Below the pieces are notes generated by a model. The model was not told the DNA's origin and made no database searches. It saw only the letters and a program-made list of their open reading frames with translations. A stretch of 47,800 bases of DNA from Lewinellaceae bacterium (GTDB lineage: Bacteria > Bacteroidota > Bacteroidia > Chitinophagales > Saprospiraceae): positions 1 to 47,800 of the forward strand of contig JADJRC010000021.1 of the NCBI GenBank assembly GCA_016712415.1. The letters are read 5' to 3'. The position numbers and the translations under genes were made by a program. Below, piece by piece: positions 27,254 through 35,666 of this stretch (the stretch's first letter is position 1; the number at the start of each line of letters is the position of its first letter).

Positions 27254-28039
27254 ATGAAAAATCAAACCAATACCCTGATCGCGGCCAACACCCTTGGATT
27301 TGCAGCCGTCCTGGTGGTCAATTACCTGGCCAACAGCCTGCCCCTGAACGGAAAAAACACCGGAGAACTATCCGACCTGTACCCCAACCTGTTTGTACCC
27401 GCCGGACTGACGTTCGCTATCTGGGGCGTCATTTATACCTGGCTGCTGGCCCTGGTCGTCTGGCAGGTAGCCGCCCTGTTCAGCGCCCGGCTCATGGCCC
27501 GGGTGGAACCCCTGGTTCAAAAAACCGGCTGGTTGTTCGCCATCATTTGTGTCTACAATGTGCTTTGGCTGTTTGCCTGGCACTGGCAGCAGTTGCTGGC
27601 CGCCCTGCTTATCATGATTTACCTGCTGAAAAGCCTGGTCGACCTCGGTGAAAAGACCGGAAGCGGCAGGTTTAAGGCCAATATGCTGGAAAAATGGCTG
27701 GTACACGCGCCCTTCGGCATCTACCAGGGATGGATCACCATCGCGCTGATCGCCAACGTAACGGCGACGCTGGTTGCATTTCACTGGAATGGCTTTGGCG
27801 TGCCGGAATATATATGGACGATCGCAGTGATCGGCGCGGGTGTGGCTGTCGCCGCATATATGCTCTGGCGTCAGCACAATATATTTCACGGACTGGCCGT
27901 CGCCTGGGCTTTGTTCGGCATCTGGCTGAAACGCAGCGGCGCAGCCGATGCGCCGGAAGTGGCGACGGCGGCGCTGGCCGGCATGGGCATTGTGCTCCTG
28001 CTCTCGGCGTGGCGTTCCGGAAAATGGCTGTCGTACTGA
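27254..28039 (+). CDS. TspO/MBR-related tryptophan-rich membrane protein
   Basis: 261 residues with seven or eight hydrophobic segments, for example TLGFAAVLVVNYLANSLPLN, VPAGLTFAIWGVIYTWLLAL and NVLWLFAWHWQQLLAALLIM. The pattern PAGLTFxIWGxIY and the Trp-rich helices resemble TspO/MBR-family proteins, which bind porphyrins or lipids in membranes. It is longer than typical TspO (about 160 residues), as is common for the Bacteroidota group annotated as tryptophan-rich sensory proteins. Only 20 nt separate it from the patatin gene, so they probably share a transcript. Function in this organism is unknown. Confidence 0.75.
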   Translation: MKNQTNTLIAANTLGFAAVLVVNYLANSLPLNGKNTGELSDLYPNLFVPAGLTFAIWGVIYTWLLALVVWQVAALFSARLMARVEPLVQKTGWLFAIICVYNVLWLFAWHWQQLLAALLIMIYLLKSLVDLGEKTGSGRFKANMLEKWLVHAPFGIYQGWITIALIANVTATLVAFHWNGFGVPEYIWTIAVIGAGVAVAAYMLWRQHNIFHGLAVAWALFGIWLKRSGAADAPEVATAALAGMGIVLLLSAWRSGKWLSY

Positions 28040-28116
28040 ATTTTTAACGGCTATTTAAAATTTGGACGCAATCCGCGTTCTTTGCCTTCTATTATTCACC
28101 AAACACATTTTACACA

Positions 28117-28695
28117 ATGAAAAACCCATTCAAACTACTCCTGCTGTTGCTCGCAACAGCCAGCCTCGCCGTCAGCGCCTGTAAAAAAGACAAAAACGAC
28201 GACGACCCCCAGGCCGGCATCGGCGAAATTAAATTTACAGTGGACGGCACGTCCCATTCGCACGACGAGATTAACGGAACCCTCACCTATACCTCCGATG
28301 ACACAACCCAGTTCCTGACCGTCTGGTTCGACCCCGCCGACCAGGATCACTATTTCATTGCACTGGGCATGTCGGAGTTTTCGCCCTTCGGCTCCAGCGC
28401 CGGCGAGGATGTGTGGAATATGTTTGCCCCCGGCACAAAAACCTTTGCCAGCGAGGATGTGCAGCCCAACGGCGCAGTGGTGGAATGGCGCGCACCCGAC
28501 GGCACCTACTTCAGCAGTACCCGCGGCGACCAGACCGGCAGCACCTTTACCATTACCCAGCGCGACGACTACCCGGGAGACCTGTTCCTGGGCTTTGAAG
28601 CACGCGGCACTTTTACCTGTAAGGTGTACGACGCGAACGGCAACTCCAGGACGATCAGCAACGCCAGCTGGCAAGGGATATTCCCGTTGTATTGA
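28117..28695 (+). CDS. Lipoprotein of unknown function (DUF6252-like)
   Basis: 192 residues. MKNPFKLLLLLLATASLAVS then AC is a lipoprotein signal with the Cys followed by a KKDKNDDD linker, which in Bacteroidota can direct lipoproteins to the surface. The mature part is a beta-rich domain (GEIKFTVDGTSHSHDEINGT, GTFTCKVYDANGNSRTISNA, WQGIFPLY). The GxxxFTVDG start and the GTF...Y..NG ending recall small Bacteroidota lipoproteins of the DUF6252 type, which I could not verify. It is probably monocistronic, with a large hairpin downstream. Confidence 0.7.
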   Translation: MKNPFKLLLLLLATASLAVSACKKDKNDDDPQAGIGEIKFTVDGTSHSHDEINGTLTYTSDDTTQFLTVWFDPADQDHYFIALGMSEFSPFGSSAGEDVWNMFAPGTKTFASEDVQPNGAVVEWRAPDGTYFSSTRGDQTGSTFTITQRDDYPGDLFLGFEARGTFTCKVYDANGNSRTISNASWQGIFPLY

Positions 28696-28710
28696 GCATA
28701 AGTATCAGGA

Positions 28711-28788
28711 GCACACAGATGACGCAGATTTAACTGATTTACACGGATTAATCTGTGCGAATCAGTTAAATCTGCGTCATCTGTGTGC
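28711..28788. repeat. Long palindromic intergenic hairpin, 29-bp perfect arms
   Basis: GCACACAGATGACGCAGATT plus TAACTGATT (28711-28739) is perfectly complementary to 28760-28788. The 20-nt centre (CACGGATTAATCTGTG) is itself nearly palindromic. The element lies between converging genes and could act as a bidirectional terminator or be a REP/MITE-like repeat. Similar wording (cacagatt...aatctgtg) is frequent in environmental genomes. Confidence 0.9.
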
Positions 28789-28865
28789 CCTGCTCTTATT
28801 GGTGCGCTCGTTACCCAAATTTCTTTTGTATCCCCAAAAAGCAACATGACTACCGACACGCCATT

Positions 28866-29516
28866 TTAAGCCCCGCTGTCGCCGTCATCTTCCAGGTGTT
28901 TTTCCATCCAGTAATCCATGTAATCGAGAAATTCGGGCATGGGAAGCATTTCGATCTGCCCGGCATTGAACCCGTTCCGGGAAAAATCGCTGTACAACCC
29001 GGCATTGAAATCGTTGAAATCGTACCAGATGGAATTCGGGCCGGGTATTTGCGGCAGCCCTACCTCCACCAGCCAGGAGCGAACGGATTCGACCATTTTT
29101 TCCGCTTCGTGGTAGTGGCATTTTACATCGGCGCCGGAAAGGTCGGACAAGGCCTTGTGGATGCTGTACCGCTCGCCCTCCAGGAGGAGCAGTTTTTTAT
29201 CCCGGTATTTATCTTCGGAATGAAATTCTTTGCAGCCCAGATCAAGCCCCGTTTCCAGGGGCATGTTCAGGCGGTAGTATTCGCCTTTTTTTGACGACTT
29301 TACCCGGGAGAGGTCGTGAATGCTGTATTTCGATTCCCGGATCATCTCGATGATCTTGTGCAGGCGCACTTCGCTCGAATCCAGCCGCTCGGAGGCGATG
29401 CGCGGGCTGAGGCGACAATACCGGAGTGTAAAAAGGAGCGGCTTCAGCAGGGTTCGGTATTCGTCGTCGTAAGGGCAGTTGATAAAAACATTCCGCTCGA
29501 ATCCGGCATTTTTCAT
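28866..29516 (-). CDS. TIR/deoxyribosyltransferase-like conserved protein, coupled to DUF2188
   Basis: 216 residues from ATG at 29516, which overlaps the TGA of the upstream gene (ATGA). An earlier in-frame codon at 29534 would extend it, but the overlap favours 29516. Motifs: FERNVFINCPYDDEYRTLL, SPRIASERLDSSEVRLHKII, ESKYSIHDLSRVKSSKKGEY, YRLNMPLETGLDLGCK and KKLLLLEGERYSI. The VFINCP...ESKYSIHDLS..., NMPxExGxD arrangement looks like a Rossmann-type TIR or nucleoside 2-deoxyribosyltransferase fold with a conserved Glu. The activity is not established, so NADase or nucleotide hydrolysis is only a hypothesis. Confidence 0.65.
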   Translation of the reverse strand: MKNAGFERNVFINCPYDDEYRTLLKPLLFTLRYCRLSPRIASERLDSSEVRLHKIIEMIRESKYSIHDLSRVKSSKKGEYYRLNMPLETGLDLGCKEFHSEDKYRDKKLLLLEGERYSIHKALSDLSGADVKCHYHEAEKMVESVRSWLVEVGLPQIPGPNSIWYDFNDFNAGLYSDFSRNGFNAGQIEMLPMPEFLDYMDYWMEKHLEDDGDSGA

Positions 29517-29719
29517 TGATCTCGTTTCAGCCACTTTTCAACGGTTCCGTCCCGCCTGTGGATCACCAGGTCATGTCCTTTGCTCCGGTATTCGATGGCA
29601 GAACTGATGGCTTCTTCCCTGGTACTGAACCTGCGCGTTGCCCGTTCAGCCCCTTCTTTCTTGACCACCCAGCCGCCGAGGCGTTTGATGATGTGGATGC
29701 GGCTTTTAGATTCAGGCAT
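29513..29719 (-). CDS. DUF2188 domain protein
   Basis: 68 residues: MPESKSRIHIIKRLGGWVVK, KEGAERATRRFSTREEAISS and HDLVIHRRDGTVEKWLKRDQ. GGWxVKxEGAERAxxxFxTxxEAI...LVIHxRDG is the DUF2188 signature; its function is unknown. It is the first gene of a two-gene operon, and its stop overlaps the start of the TIR-like gene by ATGA. A -7 element lies 23 nt upstream. Confidence 0.85.
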   Translation of the reverse strand: MPESKSRIHIIKRLGGWVVKKEGAERATRRFSTREEAISSAIEYRSKGHDLVIHRRDGTVEKWLKRDQ

Positions 29720-29741
29720 AACTGGTATTTTCTTTTGTGTA

Positions 29742-29749
29742 CAAATATA
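29742..29749 (-). promoter_or_regulatory. Promoter -7 element (TATATTTG) for the DUF2188 operon
   Basis: On the minus strand TATATTTG fits TAnnTTTG and lies 23 nt before the DUF2188 ATG. Confidence 0.6.
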
Positions 29750-29828
29750 GGGCTTATGGCTTAATGGAACGTTTGGGATTGAAATAAAAATACCCGTTAA
29801 AAGGTTCCGGCAATAATCCTAATGATGT

Positions 29829-31145
29829 TCAAACCCGCGTGATCTGCGCCCCGATCGCGTTGAGGCGCTGATCGATTTGCTGGTACCCGCGGTCGATCTG
29901 GTGTACGTTGTGGATGACGCTTTTGCCCTTTGCCGACAAGGCCGCAATCAGCAGTGCCTGTCCGGCACGGATATCCGGCGACGTCATCTCGATGCCGCGC
30001 AGCGGATAGCGTCGGTCGAGCCCGATGACCGTAGCGCGGTGCGGGTCGCACAGGATGATCTGGGCGCCCATGTCGATGAGTTTATCAACAAAAAACAGGC
30101 GGCTTTCAAACATTTTCTGGTGCACCAGCACGCTGCCGCGCGCCTGAGTGGCGACCACCAGAATGATCGACATCAGGTCGGGTGTGAAACCCGGCCAGGG
30201 CGCATCGTAGATGGTCAGGATCGAACCGTCGATAAAGGTCTGTATCTCGTAGTGCTCCTGCGCGGGGATGTGCAGGTCGTCGCCCCGGCGTTCGATCTGA
30301 ATACCCAGGCGCTCGAAGGTGTAGGGGATAATCCCGAGATGCTCTATGCCGGCGTCCTTGATGGTGATCTCCGATTGCGTCATAGCCGCCAGACCGATAA
30401 AAGAGCCGATTTCGATCATGTCGGGCAGGCAGCGGTGCTCGGTACCGCCGAGCCGCTCCACGCCTTCAATATGGAGCAGGTTGGAGCCGAGGCCGTCGAT
30501 CCTGGCGCCCATGCGCAGCAGCATCCGGCAGAGTTGCTGGACATAAGGCTCGCAGGCTGCGTTGTAAATGGTCGTTTTGCCTTTGGCCAGCACAGCCGCC
30601 ATCACGACGTTGGCCGTACCGGTCACACTGATCTCGTCCATGTGCAGGTAGGCGCCCTGAAGGCCGGTTTTGGGCTGCTCTACGTAATAAATGTCTTTAT
30701 CGTCGTCGTATTTGAACTCGGCGCCGAGTTTCTGAAAACCCAGAAAGTGGGTGTCGAGCCGCCGCCGTCCGATCTTGTCGCCACCGGGTTTGGGCAATGT
30801 TGCGCGCCCGAACCGCGCGAGCAGCGGCCCGATGAGCATAACCGAGCCGCGCAGGCGACCGGCGTCTTTCATAAACGTATCGGAACGCAGGTAGGCCATA
30901 TCGACCGTGCCGGCGCAAAAACGGTACGTGTCGGGCGACAGGCGTTCCACGGTAACGCCCAGGCCCCGCAGGAGTTCGATGAGTTTGTTCACATCCAGGA
31001 TGTCCGGTACATTGGAAATGGTGACCGGATCGTCGGTGAGCAGTACGGCGCTGATGATCTGGAGCGCTTCGTTTTTGGCGCCCTGGGGGTGCAGCGCTCC
31101 TTTAAGCGGCTTGCCGCCGATGACTTCAAAACTGTCGGATTGCAT
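29829..31145 (-). CDS. murA: UDP-N-acetylglucosamine 1-carboxyvinyltransferase (MurA), Cys-to-Asp type
   Basis: 438 residues from ATG at 31145 (MQSDSFEVIGGKPLKG). MurA transfers enolpyruvate from PEP to UDP-GlcNAc, the first committed step of peptidoglycan synthesis, in the cytoplasm. Visible motifs: QGAKNEALQI (Lys/Asn of the active site), RLRGSVMLIGPLLARFG, PKPGGDKIGRRRLDTH, DMIEIGSFIGLAAMTQSEIT and TPDLMSIILVVATQARG. The loop residue usually Cys (PGGCxIG) is Asp here, at residue 123. That change is known to confer fosfomycin resistance in mycobacteria and Chlamydia. The gene is intact. It probably has its own promoter (TACTTTCG, minus strand, near 31194). Confidence 0.97.
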   Translation of the reverse strand: MQSDSFEVIGGKPLKGALHPQGAKNEALQIISAVLLTDDPVTISNVPDILDVNKLIELLRGLGVTVERLSPDTYRFCAGTVDMAYLRSDTFMKDAGRLRGSVMLIGPLLARFGRATLPKPGGDKIGRRRLDTHFLGFQKLGAEFKYDDDKDIYYVEQPKTGLQGAYLHMDEISVTGTANVVMAAVLAKGKTTIYNAACEPYVQQLCRMLLRMGARIDGLGSNLLHIEGVERLGGTEHRCLPDMIEIGSFIGLAAMTQSEITIKDAGIEHLGIIPYTFERLGIQIERRGDDLHIPAQEHYEIQTFIDGSILTIYDAPWPGFTPDLMSIILVVATQARGSVLVHQKMFESRLFFVDKLIDMGAQIILCDPHRATVIGLDRRYPLRGIEMTSPDIRAGQALLIAALSAKGKSVIHNVHQIDRGYQQIDQRLNAIGAQITRV

Positions 31146-31211
31146 GGAATGGCATGACTGGTTTGTACGGGCTTTAACTGGATAAGGCGGCGCGAAAGTA
31201 TGCAATGGGAA

Positions 31212-31511
31212 CTAATCTACCGAATCGTACACCACCACCTTTTCCCAAAGATGCCGGCAGTTTTCGATGAACGTCAGGTGTACCGGGTGCTCCTGATAGA
31301 TTGCCTCGTCTTCCTTCGAGTCGAACACCGTGAGCCAGGAAAAGGCGTACGAACGGTCGACCACGCTGCGGTCGGTATCGGCAGGTGTGCCCAGATGGCT
31401 CATTTTGATGGTTTCGATCGAGGCAAGACTGCGGATACCGGCGGCGAGTTGCTGTCGGTCCGCATCCGAGGCCTGGGGGTTCATCCAGAAAAAAACATGG
31501 TGTACAAACAT
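31212..31511 (-). CDS. Dabb (stress-responsive A/B barrel) protein
   Basis: 99 residues from ATG at 31511: MFVHHVFFWMNPQASDADRQ, IETIKMSHLGTPADTDRSVV, YAFSWLTVFDSKEDEAIYQE and HPVHLTFIENC. The VHHVFFW start, the HLGTPA middle and the YQxHPxHxxF end are the usual Dabb landmarks of dimeric ferredoxin-like proteins. An upstream in-frame start at 31568 would add 19 residues outside the domain and is less likely. The biological role of most Dabb proteins is unknown. Confidence 0.88.
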   Translation of the reverse strand: MFVHHVFFWMNPQASDADRQQLAAGIRSLASIETIKMSHLGTPADTDRSVVDRSYAFSWLTVFDSKEDEAIYQEHPVHLTFIENCRHLWEKVVVYDSVD

Positions 31512-31585
31512 AACCGGAGTGGTTTTAAGAGGCAAAAATGGATAATTATGGGCAAAGATTGAGCACAAACATCGGACAGGTTATT

Positions 31586-31593
31586 TAGTTTTG
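31586..31593 (+). promoter_or_regulatory. Promoter -7 element (TAGTTTTG) for the hydroxylase gene
   Basis: TAGTTTTG fits TAnnTTTG. Because a GTG start at 31595 would lie immediately after it, this element supports the ATG at 31631 as the real start. Confidence 0.5.
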
Positions 31594-31630
31594 CGTGCCA
31601 AAACCGGTTAAAATACAATTATCAAAGGCT

Positions 31631-32905
31631 ATGGAAGCTTACGGCGCGATACTCAACCTTGTTATTCCTGTTTTTTTCCTGCTGTATTTTATCGAGAAGA
31701 TCGTCGCCTGGCGACGCGGGGCGAAGGTCATCCGCGGACTGGACAGTGTTTCCAGTTTCAGTTCGGGCATCACCAACGTGGTGAAGGATGTGCTCGGGCT
31801 CAGCGTGGGTATCATCAGTTACAACTGGCTCGTCGGGAAGGTGGCGCTGGTGCATGTGGAGGCGACCTGGCTGCTTTATGCCATTGCCTTTGTCGCAGTC
31901 GATTTCCAGGGCTACTGGGTACACCGCTGGAGCCACGAGATCAATTTCCTGTGGAACCGCCACATCATCCACCACAGCAGCGAAGAGTTCAACCTCTCCT
32001 GCGCCCTGCGGCAGTCGATATCCACGTTTGTCAACTACTTCACTTTCCTGCTCCTGCCCGCCGCATTGCTGGGCGTGCCGGGCAAGGTGGTGGCAGTCAT
32101 CGGCCCGTTGCACCTGTTCCTGCAATACTGGTACCACACCCGGCTGATCGGCAAAATGGGCTGGCTGGAACACGTGATCGTCACGCCCTCGCACCACCGC
32201 GTACACCATGCCATCAACTCCGTGTACATGGACAGAAACTACGGGCAAATCTTTATTTTTTGGGACAAATGGTTCGGCACCTTCCAGCCCGAACTGGAGG
32301 AGGAGCCGCCAGTGTACGGTGTAAAACGCCCGGTGCGCACCTGGAACCCCTTCAAAATCAATTTCCAGCACTTCTGGCTGATGCTTACCGATGCCTGGCA
32401 TACCCGCAACTGGTGGGACAAACTCCGGCTGTGGTTCATGCCTACGGGCTGGCGTCCCGACGATGTGAAAGAACGTTTTCCCGTACAGAGCATTTCCGAC
32501 GTCCATCACTTTGAAAAGTTCGACACCAAAGCCTCACGCGCACTCGTGGCATGGTCATGGGTGCAGATGTTTTTCAACTATTTCCTGCTCATCTATTTCT
32601 TCGCTTTTATCGGGAAAATAGGCTCGCCGGGCGTGTTCCTGTACGGCGCATTCATTTTTGCCTCCATTTTCGCCTACACCGAACTCATGGACCGCAACCG
32701 CTATGCACACCTGTATGAAATACTGAAATCGGTGTTTGGCCTGTACCTGGTCTGGCAGGCCGGCGGCGACTGGTTTGGCGCGCGCGACCACGTCGGCATG
32801 TGGTACGTGCATATCGTAACGGCCTACTGCATCCTTTCGGCCATGGTGGCTACCTTGCTGGTGGAACTGGAAATCAAACGGGAGGTACCGGTATTTGCCC
32901 GGTAA
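31631..32905 (+). CDS. Sterol desaturase/fatty acid hydroxylase family membrane protein
   Basis: 424 residues from ATG at 31631 (MEAYGAILNLVIPVFFLLYF). The histidine clusters of the di-iron family are present: HRWSHE, RHIIHHSSEEFN and TPSHHRVHH, followed by NYGQIFIFWDKWFGTFQPE. Several hydrophobic segments lie on both sides of the clusters, and a C-terminal block of about four membrane segments (FFNYFLLIYFFAFIGKIG onwards) extends the protein beyond the core domain. Such enzymes hydroxylate or desaturate sterols, fatty acyl or alkylglycerol lipids at the membrane. The substrate cannot be told from sequence. Confidence 0.9.
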   Translation: MEAYGAILNLVIPVFFLLYFIEKIVAWRRGAKVIRGLDSVSSFSSGITNVVKDVLGLSVGIISYNWLVGKVALVHVEATWLLYAIAFVAVDFQGYWVHRWSHEINFLWNRHIIHHSSEEFNLSCALRQSISTFVNYFTFLLLPAALLGVPGKVVAVIGPLHLFLQYWYHTRLIGKMGWLEHVIVTPSHHRVHHAINSVYMDRNYGQIFIFWDKWFGTFQPELEEEPPVYGVKRPVRTWNPFKINFQHFWLMLTDAWHTRNWWDKLRLWFMPTGWRPDDVKERFPVQSISDVHHFEKFDTKASRALVAWSWVQMFFNYFLLIYFFAFIGKIGSPGVFLYGAFIFASIFAYTELMDRNRYAHLYEILKSVFGLYLVWQAGGDWFGARDHVGMWYVHIVTAYCILSAMVATLLVELEIKREVPVFAR

Positions 32906-32909
32906 CAGG

Positions 32910-34548
32910 CTATTTCACCGAATACCGGAACCAGTCAATCCCCCTTTCCCCGTCGGGTCCCTGTACCACTATTTCCACAATGAAATCGCCCCGGTCGTCC
33001 GGGTGGTTGAACATGATCGTCGCCTTGCCCTGCGCGTCGGTCCGGAGCGCCGGACTCCAGTAGAGCACAGGGCGCAGTTCGGGTCCGGACGCGTCCGCTT
33101 CGATCCCCGGGAATGGCGCCTCCGGCATAAATCCGTGCAGCGGGAAAAATATTGGCCTCCTGTTCGGACGGCAGCACGCCGTTCCGGCGAAGGGTTTTGA
33201 TTCGGATCACGCCACCTGAGCCTATGGCCGGAAAATGTTTGCGCAGCAGCTTCGGTTCGTACAACAAATCGATGGTATCGATGTCGGCAGGTTTCAGGCG
33301 GGCAATGAAATCAGCGTCGAAAGTGGCCTTGTTGTCGAGCAGGAAAAGCGGCGCGTGTCCGAATTCTTCCAGTTGCGCCGTATTGTACATGCCGGCCTTG
33401 TAGGCGCCCTTGTGCGATGAAAATTTGACCATCCACACGACTTCCTGGAAAAACGTCGCCAGGTCGGGAAAACGCTCGTAATCCTGTACCGGGTAACTGC
33501 GCCTGGTTTCCCATTCCGTGACGGGCAATACACTGACGGCGCGTTGCAGTTTTGTTTCCACCGCAGCGTACAACTGGTAAATCTTTTTCCGTTTCCGGCT
33601 CTGCTCCAGGTATTCGAGTATGCCCGGGGTGTAGGGCAACCGGGTGCGTACAAACCGGGTCGTGTCTTTTTCCCAGTCCACCCTGATCCGTGTTCCGCTG
33701 CGTTCCAGTATCTGTATGCGCCGCATGCCGCTGTAAGGCGGGACGCGCAGCAAAAAATGCCCGTTGGCATCTGTTTCTGCAAAATGAACCTCGTTTGTTT
33801 CTACATCCAGCGCAGCCAGCAACGGCGTTTGGAGGGGCTTGCCGTCTGGCAGCAGAGCGGTTCCGGCCCAACCGGCATCCGGCAGCCAGCGCGCATTACC
33901 GGGCAGTTCATCGCCGGTGAAAATGGCACTTTTATACAGCACGGCCCGACCGGTCAGTCGCTCGTCGCGGACGCTCACAGATCCCACTGCCTCTACGGGC
34001 TTACCGTCCCGGTCCGTGACGGTGATGTGCAGGCTCACAGGCTGTCGGGGCGAAACCGGCGCGTTGCCGTCGGGCCGGATATCCACCCGCAATAATTTTG
34101 CAGCGGGTTCTGAGCCGTCGTAAAAATAAGAGGTGTCCGGCACAGCCACATCTCCGGGCAAGGGCTTCAGGTCGCTGTAGACCGGGACCACGGCATTGAT
34201 CAGCTCTGTACTCCGGCGCTCCGCATCGCGGGCAGTAAAATGAAACTGGTAAAAGCCGGCATCGAGTTCGTACGGTATCTCGTAGTATCCGCTGCAGTTG
34301 ACCTTGCCTTTTGTATCCAGGAATGTCTCCCAGACCGTTTTCCCTGCCGGATCGACGACCGTCAGGTGTGGGGCAAAAGATCGTTCCTGCAGGTGTGCGG
34401 GCAGGTACAACTGAAACCAGGCGACCTCCCCGGCCACATAAAACGACTTATCGAAGTGCAGCAGCGCCGTTTCCGGCTGCGCCGAAACCCTTGCCGGGCC
34501 CTCAAGGAGGAGAAAAAGTATGCAAAAAAACAACAGGCGTTTCATCAT
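32910..34548 (-). pseudogene. Secreted MG2/plug-like protein, last gene of the TonB operon, one frameshift
   Basis: Signal peptide MMKRLLFFCILFLLLEGPAR, VSAQ. Then ALLHFDKSFYVAGEVAWFQL, a macroglobulin MG2-type start, further Ig-like segments, and near the C-terminus DTIDLLYEPKLLRKHFPAIG with GGVIRIKTL, resembling a TonB plug strand. A single-base frameshift near 33115 moves the ending into another frame (MPEAPFPGIEADASGPELRP, TIMFNHPDDRGDFIVEIVVQ, WFRYSVK). Corrected length is about 546 residues. It starts 4 nt after the DUF4249 stop, so it belongs to the TonB-DUF4249 operon. The function is presumably in uptake or handling of a peptide or protein ligand (inference). Confidence 0.75.
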
Positions 34549-34552
34549 TTGT

Positions 34553-35644
34553 CTATTCAGTCCACCAGGAAGGTTTGTCCGGTTGCGCGCCGCCCTCTAA
34601 CAGGCAATCGTCGCAGGGTGTAGGGTGGATACGGGGGTTAAATGGCGGCGGCAGGGGACAGTAGCGGTCCGGATTGCCGGCAGCATCGGGGGAAATATAA
34701 ATACGCGAGGTATCTTCCTGTGCCGCATAGAAAAATCCGTAGACCGGTATTTCCGGGTGCGTAGGGCTTGAAATATTGCTGCGTATGGCCCCGGCAGGCG
34801 GGTCGAACTGGGTGCCTTTCCGGGCGAGCAGCTGGTTGAGTTCTTCAAAATATCCATACGCATTGGCGCCGATGGTTTGCTGGTACACGAGCAGGTAGAA
34901 CCCTTCCGAAAACCGGGTGTCGATGGCCGTTTCCACCAGCGGATACTTGTCCAGATGATCGGCGGGCAAACCGGCGCCATCGAAAATATGCAGGGTCTCT
35001 GCGAGCAGTTTGCGCACGACATAGCAGGTTTTGGGCAGATTATTGATGTAGGCCGGCAGTTCGGGCAGGTCGGTCAATTTATAACCCTGGTCGATCTCCC
35101 AGCGTATATGTGCGCGGTCCTGGCTGCCCGGGACCGTCAATCCGGCATCAAGCGAAATACGGAGGGTGGGCCGCAGCACCGGCACATCGTCGGCGTTGAG
35201 GTATTCGCGTTCGACGATCTCCGCATGCAGGCTGTCGACCGGTGCGGGCGCCGGAAGTGTTTCCCACGCCGATTCGTACACCTGTCCGTTGGGCAGCGAC
35301 ACGACGAGGCGGTACTGCCGGCCGGTGGCTGCGGGAAACAGCGGGTCGTCGCGGTCGACGGCACGGGTATAAGAGCCGTCGAAATTGGAGATCAGGTCGA
35401 GGGTGTGGCCCTGATCGTCGTGTAACACGACTTTTGCACCGCCAATAGCCTTTGGCTGGTTGTTGCTGAGCGCATATAGTTCGAGCACCTCGGCTGTCAC
35501 CATTCCGGGCGTGCCGGGGATAAAGCGGCCCTGTACCAGTATGCCGGAATCTGGGACGTCCGGGCCTCCGAGCGTAATTTCGTCGACGCAGGCGGCAAGG
35601 CCGGTGACGGCAAAAAGCAGGATGACGGGAAAAAATCTGTTCAT
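34553..35644 (-). CDS. DUF4249 lipoprotein, copy 2
   Basis: About 363 residues. MNRFFPVILLFAVTGLAACV is a lipoprotein signal peptide (LAAC). The mature part reads DEITLGGPDVPDSGILVQGR, FIPGTPGMVTAEVLELYALS, GAKVVLHDDQGHTLDLISNF and ends CDDCLLEGGAQPDKPSWWTE. It is closely similar along its length to the upstream copy. DUF4249 proteins are outer-membrane lipoproteins encoded next to TonB receptors and are thought to help bind their ligands. The start at 35644 is chosen because the lipobox follows it at once; a longer upstream frame has no signal. The gap to copy 1 is 22 nt. Confidence 0.92.
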   Translation of the reverse strand: MNRFFPVILLFAVTGLAACVDEITLGGPDVPDSGILVQGRFIPGTPGMVTAEVLELYALSNNQPKAIGGAKVVLHDDQGHTLDLISNFDGSYTRAVDRDDPLFPAATGRQYRLVVSLPNGQVYESAWETLPAPAPVDSLHAEIVEREYLNADDVPVLRPTLRISLDAGLTVPGSQDRAHIRWEIDQGYKLTDLPELPAYINNLPKTCYVVRKLLAETLHIFDGAGLPADHLDKYPLVETAIDTRFSEGFYLLVYQQTIGANAYGYFEELNQLLARKGTQFDPPAGAIRSNISSPTHPEIPVYGFFYAAQEDTSRIYISPDAAGNPDRYCPLPPPFNPRIHPTPCDDCLLEGGAQPDKPSWWTE

Positions 35645-35666
35645 GTATATCGCGGTTGAGGTGTAA

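Noticed and set aside
29877..31157. 426-codon open frame on the plus strand
   Set aside because: It is the antisense shadow of murA; the minus-strand product has all MurA motifs.
31622..32509. 295-codon minus-strand open frame
   Set aside because: Shadow of the hydroxylase gene, whose His clusters and membrane segments are on the plus strand.
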